Part shown: in pieces, positions 57,488-64,000 of the stretch
Layout: each line of letters opens with the position of its first letter
How positions within the stretch are numbered: the first letter of the stretch is position 1
Assembly: GCF_026151395.1 (NCBI RefSeq)
Contig: NZ_JAMQPV010000001.1
Coordinates: 2,048,501 to 2,112,500, forward strand
Direction: 5' to 3'
From: Leptospira limi
GTDB taxonomy: Bacteria > Spirochaetota > Leptospiria > Leptospirales > Leptospiraceae
DNA length: 64,000 bases
The notes under the pieces: generated by a model
The model's database searches: none
Told to the model about the DNA's origin: nothing
What the model saw: the letters and a program-made list of their open reading frames with translations, nothing else
Made by a program: the position numbers and the translations under genes

Positions 57488-60040
57488 TTAGTAATCAATT
57501 TCCTCATCTCCGCTAAAGACTGAGTTTTTTCGTTTCGGAGGTTTGCCTTGTGTGGGTTTTTTCTCCACTTTGGTGTCTTGTTTTTTCTTCTCCACGACAA
57601 TTTGGGTGGATTGGGGTTGTGGTTTGGATTCCACAACATTCCACGCGGATCCATGGTCGTTACAAACGTCTTTTGGAACCGTTTGGGGGATGAAATATTC
57701 TTCCAGTAGGTCATGGCATTGGCCACCAGGGAGTTTTCCAGACATTCGGCAGACAGTTCGTTTTGTGATTTTCACTTCCGCGAGCCAAGGGAATTCTTTG
57801 GCTGGTTCTTTTTCCAAGGCTCTTGCCATAAACCTTCCCCATACAGGAGCCGATAGTTTTCCTCCAGTCATCCCACGCCCGAGTGAAATGGTTCCCACAT
57901 CATAACCAAACCATACCGAGGTGACAAGTTCTGGGGTATAACCCACAAACCAAGCATCCCTAAAATTGTTTGTGGTCCCGGTTTTTCCGTAGGCTTTTCG
58001 GCCAAGTCCATAAGAGAGGACACCTCGTCCTGTTCCTTCTTCCACAACATCTTTCATCATGGAAGTGATGAGAAAGGCAGCCTCTTTGGAAATGATTTGT
58101 TTTCGTTCCACATCTTCGTAGTCTTTGCGAAAGTCTTTAATGACTTTTCCTGCATTGTCTTCTACATACAAAACAGAGATGGGGTTCACAGTTTTTCCAC
58201 CAGAGGCGAGGGCAGCATAAGCTCGTGTGAGTTCATAGGGAGTGAGTTCAAAGGATCCAAGGGAAACACTGAAGTTGTAAGGGATGTCCCTTCCTTGTAA
58301 TTGTAATAAACCTCGGAGGCTATCCATCAAATTGGAAAGTCCCACTTGTTCTAAGACCCGCACAGCAACTGAGTTTTTTGATTGTTCTAATGCCTTTCGT
58401 AATAAAATAAACCCAGAGTATTCACTACTGTAATTTTCGGGAGCCCACTCATCTCCATCTTCCATTAGGTATTGTAAAGGAGAATCTGCAAAGAGTGTAG
58501 CAGGTGTTACATTTTTTTCTGGGTCTGGGTTTTTCCCAGAATAGTCCATTGCTGCCGCATACAAGATTGGTTTGAAGGCGGAACCTGGTTGGCGAAAGGC
58601 TTGGAATGGACGGATTTGTTGGTTGTCAGAACGAAAACCTGATCCACCAACAAGTGCTGTGATGTAACCAGTCTCTGGGCGAATGGCAATGAGTGATCCT
58701 TCGACAGGGAGTAAATGGTCCTTTGTACTTTGCGATGTGAAATTTTTGTCGAGGGTATCACCTAGATAGTCATCACCTACAAGTAAATTCAGGGCGTAAA
58801 ATTCATCACGAATGTCCTCTTGGTAAGCAGAGGAAAAAGTACGTTCTATTTTAGATATTTTAAATTTAAATTCGGGTAAGTCATACAAATCAGCGATTAA
58901 AGAATAACCACTTCCATACAAATCATCAAAGGCATCAATGTTACGAAAAGCACGTTGGTTGGATTCAATCGTTTGCCTTTGTAATGCAGGGAGGAGGGCT
59001 TTTTCTGCTTCTTCTTGGTGGCGGATTTGGATCGTGGAATATATTTTGAGTCCACCATTGTACAACCGACTGGAACCAATCGAGCGAATTAGGTTTTTGC
59101 GGATGTATTCTGTGACATAGGGAAAACGATTGAGTCTGTCTGAAAATGCAGAATCATTGGGAGAACGATTTAGGTTTGTATAATATTCTTCTAAGCTCGC
59201 AAATTCTTTTTCGGCATCGGCAACAGTCATCCTTCCGTTTTCAACAAGTTTGCGAAAAACAACTCGCACTTTGTTCATACTGGATACTGGGTTGACAATG
59301 GGGCTAAACTGAGTGGGTCTTGTGGTTAGGCTTGCAAGGATGGCAGCTTCTCCCCAAGTTACATCTTGTACTTCTTTACGAAAGTAAAACCTGGAAGCAG
59401 CACCTACACCAATGGTTCCATGCCCGAGTGGGATTTCGTTTAAATACACTTCCAGAATTTTGTCTTTTGGGTAAACAAGTTCGAGTAAAATGGCAAGCCA
59501 TGCTTCACGTGCTTTTCTTGCGATGGAACGTTCAATGGATAAAAACTTAAGCCTTGCGACCTGTTGGGTGATGGTGGATGCACCTTCTTTCACACGACCC
59601 GCCATGAGGTTTACCACAAAAGCCCTGGCTATCCCTTTGAGATCTATCCCGTTGTGAGAATAAAACGAATTGTCCTCGGTGGATAAAAAACATTGAATCA
59701 CTTTGTGACGGTTATCAGCGGAATAGTCAGTGGACTCTGGTTTTAGTTCTTCTAATTTAACTGGGATACGAGAGAATTTATAATACTCGGCAATGGGTTC
59801 GTATTCCCCTTTATCGTTTAGCCCATATAAGGTGGAAGGGATATCGTATACGGCAGCCTCATCGAGACGAAAAAAATCTTTAATGGAACCAGTTAGTAAA
59901 AATACATTCAGAACCCCAAAACCCAAAATGGCAAGGAAGGTGTTCTTAACTTTTTTGTCTCCTGTCCAAATCCTTTCTGTAACGATTCGAAACCAAATGA
60001 TAAAATACTTTTCAAAGAGCCCAACGGGTTCTTGTTTCAT
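57488..60040 (-). CDS. Class A penicillin-binding protein (PBP1A-like)
   Basis: Bifunctional peptidoglycan synthase of 850 residues. TM at about 33-51, GT51 glycosyltransferase with the catalytic Glu in STEDNSFYSHNG (E122) and EGASTITQQVARL, then a transpeptidase: SxxK in PGSAFKPI (S487, K490), SKN motif in LEQSKNSVAVR, KTG in YGKTGTTN (K686). The C-terminal 60 residues are a Lys/Pro-rich tail. AAGGAAATT precedes ATG 60040. It sits 60 bp upstream of bactofilin. Confidence 0.93.
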   Translation of the reverse strand: MKQEPVGLFEKYFIIWFRIVTERIWTGDKKVKNTFLAILGFGVLNVFLLTGSIKDFFRLDEAAVYDIPSTLYGLNDKGEYEPIAEYYKFSRIPVKLEELKPESTDYSADNRHKVIQCFLSTEDNSFYSHNGIDLKGIARAFVVNLMAGRVKEGASTITQQVARLKFLSIERSIARKAREAWLAILLELVYPKDKILEVYLNEIPLGHGTIGVGAASRFYFRKEVQDVTWGEAAILASLTTRPTQFSPIVNPVSSMNKVRVVFRKLVENGRMTVADAEKEFASLEEYYTNLNRSPNDSAFSDRLNRFPYVTEYIRKNLIRSIGSSRLYNGGLKIYSTIQIRHQEEAEKALLPALQRQTIESNQRAFRNIDAFDDLYGSGYSLIADLYDLPEFKFKISKIERTFSSAYQEDIRDEFYALNLLVGDDYLGDTLDKNFTSQSTKDHLLPVEGSLIAIRPETGYITALVGGSGFRSDNQQIRPFQAFRQPGSAFKPILYAAAMDYSGKNPDPEKNVTPATLFADSPLQYLMEDGDEWAPENYSSEYSGFILLRKALEQSKNSVAVRVLEQVGLSNLMDSLRGLLQLQGRDIPYNFSVSLGSFELTPYELTRAYAALASGGKTVNPISVLYVEDNAGKVIKDFRKDYEDVERKQIISKEAAFLITSMMKDVVEEGTGRGVLSYGLGRKAYGKTGTTNNFRDAWFVGYTPELVTSVWFGYDVGTISLGRGMTGGKLSAPVWGRFMARALEKEPAKEFPWLAEVKITKRTVCRMSGKLPGGQCHDLLEEYFIPQTVPKDVCNDHGSAWNVVESKPQPQSTQIVVEKKKQDTKVEKKPTQGKPPKRKNSVFSGDEEIDY

Positions 60041-60064
60041 ACAATTTCCTTTTTCAAATTCCCA

Positions 60065-61135
60065 CTATACGAGTGGGGAAAATTCCTTCATGTGATCAAT
60101 TCCGTGGTATCGAAGGCCAGTATCTAAATTATAACCACCAAGTGAATCCAGAATCTTAGAACGGCTCTCAGGTGAAAAACTATATTCATAGGCTCTGGTT
60201 AAAATTTCCTTACTTGCTTGGCTTGCTTGGTTCAGTAAATCAATGAAAGAATCATTGAACTTACGATTGGGATCAGCTGGGTAAAACCATTCTCTTTTTT
60301 CGTCGTTCATGATCTTCGGATTGATCGCCTCAATTGTTGGTAACATCAGAACAGAGGCATTGTATTTATGGAAGGTAAGTGCATCCACTACACTCACAAG
60401 TCCTCGCATAAAAGCACTACGGGAATCAAGTGTGGAAGTGAAACGGTAAAATCCAAGATAGGATTCATTTAAGATGTCCCCTGGGATGATTTTTTTTTCA
60501 GACCCAATGTAAGAAGTTTGGAATTCTTTTGGAAACGTTTCTTTTAAGGACTGCAACCAAAAGTTCCAAAGGACTGGATCCATTTTATTTTTGATTCCAA
60601 CGGTTCGGTGGCGGATATCAATGTATTGTGGAAAATCATATTCCCTTGCACTCATTCCCCAACGGTGGTTGATGAGTAAGGTATCCAAACCAAATTCCAC
60701 TTTCATATGGTTTACTTGGGCTTGGTAGGAAATCTTCTTATCGTTGTTATAGTAATCACCAGAGATATAAAAGATATAGGGATGGGTTTGGATATCCACA
60801 ACACAATGGCAAATATAACCAAGCGTAAAGGCAAGGAACCTGTCCCGGTACAAACCCATTTCGGTGTCGTACACTTGGTCAAGGAAACTTAAGATGAGTT
60901 CTGCCACATTGTGGTGGTGGGCAAGGTCACCAAAAAACGCAGCTTTTTTTGTACGTTTGGGTTGTAAGACATGGTAGAAATAAAAGATATCAGGGGCAAC
61001 TGCACCTAAGTTGGCGTACGATGCCACATCAGGCCTAGAGAGTAAATTGGCAATTTTCCTTTGAGTGGCATTGCCATGTTCCAAGTGTTTTTTCACTTGG
61101 GAGAGTGCTTCAATATGTGTGATCTTTCCTGCCAT
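60065..61135 (-). CDS. Zinc-dependent phospholipase C-like protein
   Basis: 356 residues without a signal peptide. Histidine-rich metal-site pattern of the zinc PLC / S1-P1 fold: KITHIEAL at the start, GAVAPDIFYFY, GDLAHHHNVAEL, and LGYICHCVVDIQTHPYIF. The members of this group in many bacteria have no proven substrate, so lipase activity is only suggested. Leading gene of the minus-strand envelope cluster, 24 bp before the PBP gene. Confidence 0.82.
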   Translation of the reverse strand: MAGKITHIEALSQVKKHLEHGNATQRKIANLLSRPDVASYANLGAVAPDIFYFYHVLQPKRTKKAAFFGDLAHHHNVAELILSFLDQVYDTEMGLYRDRFLAFTLGYICHCVVDIQTHPYIFYISGDYYNNDKKISYQAQVNHMKVEFGLDTLLINHRWGMSAREYDFPQYIDIRHRTVGIKNKMDPVLWNFWLQSLKETFPKEFQTSYIGSEKKIIPGDILNESYLGFYRFTSTLDSRSAFMRGLVSVVDALTFHKYNASVLMLPTIEAINPKIMNDEKREWFYPADPNRKFNDSFIDLLNQASQASKEILTRAYEYSFSPESRSKILDSLGGYNLDTGLRYHGIDHMKEFSPLV

Positions 61136-61192
61136 TTTCTACTTTTTTGACTTTATGGATTGGAACCTATTGAAAGGTTTATCTTAAATCCT

Positions 61193-62461
61193 ATGACATC
61201 AATCGAAAAACTAAAGTTTTTGAAAGAAGACCAAGTGCGAACTTTTGCAAAAGAATTTGGTACCCCTCTCTTTGTCTATTCTGAGAAAGAAATTGAACAA
61301 AAATGCGATGACACATTGGCATTTCCGAATGCATTCGGGTTACAAGTCCGTTATGCCATGAAGGCAAATCCCAATTCCAATATCTTACAAATCATGAAAA
61401 AAAAAGGCATCCTCATTGATGCTTCCTCAGAACATGAAGTGGTACGTGCCCTCCATTTTGGATTTTCTCCAGAGTCCATCATGCTCACTTCCCAAGAATT
61501 TCCAAAAGCATTTGCAGAACTCATCGGAAAGGGTGTGAAGTTTAATGCCTGTTCACTCCGCCAATTGGAACTTTTTGGCCAAACCTTCCCAGGAAAATCG
61601 GTATCCATTCGTTTTAACCCAGGCCTTGGTTCTGGTCATACCAAAAAAACCGATGTGGGTGGAGTTACTTCTTCCTTCGGAATATGGCATGAAAAACTAG
61701 ATGAAGTCAAAACAATCGTAAACAAATACAACCTCATCGTTGAAAAAGTCCATACACATATTGGATCGGGAAGTGATCCTGAAGTTTGGAAAGCTGTTGC
61801 CAAGTATACACTCGAATATGCAGAAAGTTTCCCATCTGTCACTGTAGTGAGTCTTGGTGGTGGATACAAAGTGGGTCGCATGGAAGATGAAAAAACAACC
61901 GACTTACAAAAGATAGGTGCTCCAGTTAAAATCCAATTTGAAGAATTTGCCGAGAAACATGGTAGAAAACTGATATTAGAAATTGAACCAGGCACTTACC
62001 TCATAGCACTTTGTGGGGCACTTCTCACCACTGTGGATGACAAAGTTGACACGGGAAAAAATGGATTCCAGTTTTTAAAATTGGATACTGGTATGGATTC
62101 TAATACACGGCCATCACTCTATGGTGCACGCCATCCCCTCATTACTGTTAAAAAAGATGGTGGAACTCCTCAGTCTAACAAAGAGTATGTTGTCGTTGGC
62201 CATTGTTGTGAATCTGGAGATGTTTTCACTCAAAAAGAAGGTGGGGAACCGATCACAAGGCTTATGGGTGAGGCAGAAATTGGTGATTATGTAGTGATGG
62301 AAGCAACCGGAGCATACTGTTCTAGTATGTCTACGAAGAACTACAATAGTTTTCCTGAGACACAAGAAGTGTTGATCCGAAAAGATGGAACACCAAAACT
62401 CATCCGTAAAAAAGAACCTGTGTTGGAAATTTTCCGAAATGAAATATTAGTGGTGGAATGA
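61193..62461 (+). CDS. lysA: Diaminopimelate decarboxylase
   Basis: Last step of lysine synthesis; PLP-dependent, fold type III. YAMKANPN contains the PLP lysine, HTHIGSG and SLGGGYKVG bind phosphate, EPGTYLIALCG, and CCESGDVFT supplies the active-site Cys of the partner subunit. About 422 residues. The open frame starts at TTG 61160, but ATG 61193 matches the usual start. A closely related decarboxylase (ornithine or carboxynorspermidine) is less likely given the CESGD motif. Its stop overlaps the ispD ATG (ATGA). Confidence 0.88.
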   Translation: MTSIEKLKFLKEDQVRTFAKEFGTPLFVYSEKEIEQKCDDTLAFPNAFGLQVRYAMKANPNSNILQIMKKKGILIDASSEHEVVRALHFGFSPESIMLTSQEFPKAFAELIGKGVKFNACSLRQLELFGQTFPGKSVSIRFNPGLGSGHTKKTDVGGVTSSFGIWHEKLDEVKTIVNKYNLIVEKVHTHIGSGSDPEVWKAVAKYTLEYAESFPSVTVVSLGGGYKVGRMEDEKTTDLQKIGAPVKIQFEEFAEKHGRKLILEIEPGTYLIALCGALLTTVDDKVDTGKNGFQFLKLDTGMDSNTRPSLYGARHPLITVKKDGGTPQSNKEYVVVGHCCESGDVFTQKEGGEPITRLMGEAEIGDYVVMEATGAYCSSMSTKNYNSFPETQEVLIRKDGTPKLIRKKEPVLEIFRNEILVVE

Positions 62462-63147
62462 ACAACTTATATGCGATCCTGCTTGCCGGTGGAACGGGGA
62501 GCAGGATGGGATCTGATGTTCCTAAACAATTTTTAAAACTAAGGGGTGAATCACTCCTTAGGCATTCGGTCAAACGATTCCAACGGTTTGGACTTCTCAA
62601 ATCCATTACTATTGTGTCCCACCCCGATTGGGTTTTGGAGACAGAAAAAGAGTTAGAAGATTTACTCGCACCTAACGACCGTATAGTGGAAGGAGGAGAA
62701 ACGAGGCACCTTTCTACTTTAAATGGAATTCAATCGATTTCTTATGATGAGAAAGATTTATTCTTTATCCATGATGTTGCTCGTCCCAATTTCAAACAAA
62801 ACGAACTTTACCAATTAGTGGAACAAACAAAAATCTTTGGTGGGGCATCCTTAGTATGTCCTGTAACAGAAAGTTTAGTGCGGGTGAAACTCCACCAAAA
62901 CTATTCACAGGAACCATTAAAACGGGAAGAAGTCTATGCTGTGAAAACCCCTCAGGCAGTGGCTGGATTTATGCTAAAAGAACTTTTGATGGATTCGCTA
63001 CCTAACAATTCCAAACACCACCCAACAGATTTATGCACTTGGATGGGAGAACGAAGGGTAGGGATAGTTGAAACTGATTTTCACAATACCAAAGTGACAA
63101 GCCCAGGTGATTTGGTCCTTGCTGATTCCCTCTATATAAACGATTAA
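62458..63147 (+). CDS. ispD: 2-C-methyl-D-erythritol 4-phosphate cytidylyltransferase
   Basis: Non-mevalonate isoprenoid synthesis: CTP transfer to MEP. ILLAGGTGSRMGSDVPKQFLKL is the nucleotide-binding start, HDVARPNF, and the C-terminal VYAVKTPQAV with HPTDLC are present. 229 residues. Coupled to lysA by ATGA; the gene ends three bases from the convergent PilZ gene. ispF, often adjacent, is not here. Confidence 0.93.
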   Translation: MNNLYAILLAGGTGSRMGSDVPKQFLKLRGESLLRHSVKRFQRFGLLKSITIVSHPDWVLETEKELEDLLAPNDRIVEGGETRHLSTLNGIQSISYDEKDLFFIHDVARPNFKQNELYQLVEQTKIFGGASLVCPVTESLVRVKLHQNYSQEPLKREEVYAVKTPQAVAGFMLKELLMDSLPNNSKHHPTDLCTWMGERRVGIVETDFHNTKVTSPGDLVLADSLYIND

Positions 63148-63150
63148 CAA

Positions 63151-63975
63151 TTACCTACCGTGGAATAATTTAAACCTTTGTTTCCAAATCCAAACACGGA
63201 ATAGGTTTTTATTTTCGATGGAATCAATCTGGATCCCAAAACCCTTTGGTTTTCCATATTTCCCTTGGGGATTAGACCACCTAACTACACCACCGACGGC
63301 AATTTCACCAGAACGGGTCTGGATTTTAACACGACAATATTCGGAGGCAGATAACACAACTTCCGATTCGATGTACAATCCTTCTAACGAAACATTGAGT
63401 AGGGTTCCATTATAAGTTTTATCTTCAGATTGGAAAAATTGCACTGGGTTAGAAACAGGGTAACGAGGAGCAAAAACACGATGTAAAAACGAATCGTAAA
63501 TTTGTTTTTCTTCTTTTTGTGCGATGAGAAATTGTAATTGGACACCCGCAATTTCTGTTCCATCCGATTCTTTATCGATGCGAACCACTTTTCCTTGTAC
63601 TGAAATCGAAGCTGGTTCTCTATTTTCCTTTTCTAATTTTAAAAGTAGGTTAATCGGATCCCCTGGGTTTAAAAAATGATGTTTGGTTAACGGAAGTAAG
63701 ACGCCATTTTTGGAGATATTGATGGTAAGCCCATCTCCTTCTCTTTCTCCGTCTGCATTTGTCCAATGGAAAGGAATAGGATGAGTTTCGCGGTATTTGA
63801 TCCGCCATCCTCTTCTTGTGGTACTTAAATAAGGAGCTGCAATTTCCCTTCTTAAAAAATAGAAGGCAATTGCTAGGAGAACCGTTGTAATTCCCATATT
63901 CCAAACAATGTCGTCAGTTTTGATACGAATGCCTGCGAGGAAGAATTTTTTCCCGAGGGAAACGGATAGAACCAT
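63151..63975 (-). CDS. PilZ-domain membrane protein (5-prime end may lie beyond the window)
   Basis: Probable cyclic-di-GMP effector. A membrane helix (IVWNMGITTVLLAIAFYFL) near residue 25-42, then two PilZ-like halves: TTRRGWRIKYRETHPIPF with NISKNGVLL and KVVRIDKESDGTEIAGVQLQF, and FAPRYPVSNPVQFF with LNVSLEGLYIE. The basic RxxxR-type motif of active PilZ is only partly visible. The frame stays open from ATG 63975 to the edge of the window at 64000, so the annotated start is provisional and the gene could be truncated here. Confidence 0.78.
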   Translation of the reverse strand: MVLSVSLGKKFFLAGIRIKTDDIVWNMGITTVLLAIAFYFLRREIAAPYLSTTRRGWRIKYRETHPIPFHWTNADGEREGDGLTINISKNGVLLPLTKHHFLNPGDPINLLLKLEKENREPASISVQGKVVRIDKESDGTEIAGVQLQFLIAQKEEKQIYDSFLHRVFAPRYPVSNPVQFFQSEDKTYNGTLLNVSLEGLYIESEVVLSASEYCRVKIQTRSGEIAVGGVVRWSNPQGKYGKPKGFGIQIDSIENKNLFRVWIWKQRFKLFHGR

Positions 63976-64000
63976 CCAAAAATTATAGGTGAGGATGAGG

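Noticed and set aside
1..64000. Mobile elements, prophage or CRISPR
   Set aside because: No transposase, integrase, long direct repeats, or regularly spaced repeats were seen; gene order is dense and housekeeping throughout.

Overview
The window looks like chromosomal DNA of a Leptospira, probably one of the saprophytic (L. biflexa-like) clade. The base composition is moderately AT-rich. It holds a short spirochaete-type SMC, a family of small Cys-rich exported proteins known to me from Leptospira, a PAS-GAF-SpoIIE phosphatase, a REC-kinase hybrid, bactofilin beside an M23 peptidase, and frequent TTG starts behind strong Shine-Dalgarno sequences. Species assignment is inference. No transposase, integrase, phage gene, CRISPR array or rRNA was seen; this is a dense core-genome segment with about 57 protein genes, one tRNA and very little spacer.

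Layout. 1-3570: fatty-acid isomerase and lgt on the minus strand, a DoxX gene behind a 26-bp palindrome, and a membrane M23 peptidase. 3600-8300: pcnB, a response-regulator/kinase hybrid, thiL (convergent) and the rplM-rpsI operon with a strong terminator. 8350-16060: MFS transporter, alaS, yajQ, ftsK. 16100-26800: a long co-directional run lolA-like, rodZ-like, rimO, pgsA, trpD, yajC, an unknown membrane protein, secD, secF, ribD, ribE. It joins outer-membrane lipoprotein transport, cell shape, phospholipid synthesis, protein export and riboflavin synthesis. 26800-31150: a STAS protein, ribBA, then a minus-strand operon aminotransferase - prepilin peptidase - pdxH.

31230-37330: a 1006-residue protein with an active AAA+ domain, a decayed AAA domain and a VWA-like domain lacking its metal site (midasin/NorQ-NorD-like architecture), followed by smpB, der, plsY and an unknown gene. 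37295-42160: a DUF115/Maf-like protein and a short SMC. 42169-44490: a small Cys-rich exported protein probably co-transcribed with tRNA-Met(CAT), then glnA. glnA has a good sigma-54 promoter and lacks the tyrosine that is adenylylated in enteric glutamine synthetase. 44491-48572: PAS-GAF-PP2C phosphatase, an exported helical protein and a two-component pair. 48600-54700: class I aldolase, malQ, Mpo1-like membrane protein, AraC regulator and an exported transglutaminase-like protein. 54720-61135: a minus-strand cell-envelope cluster (Zn-PLC-like protein, class A PBP, bactofilin, LysM-M23 peptidase, lipoprotein hydrolase). 61193-64000: lysA-ispD and a PilZ protein that runs to the window edge.

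The best candidates for something undescribed are the AAA/pseudo-AAA/VWA fusion at 31232-34252, nitrogen control of glnA without adenylylation, and the uncharacterised protein inserted between yajC and secD. All predictions are by reading the sequence; no database search was possible.
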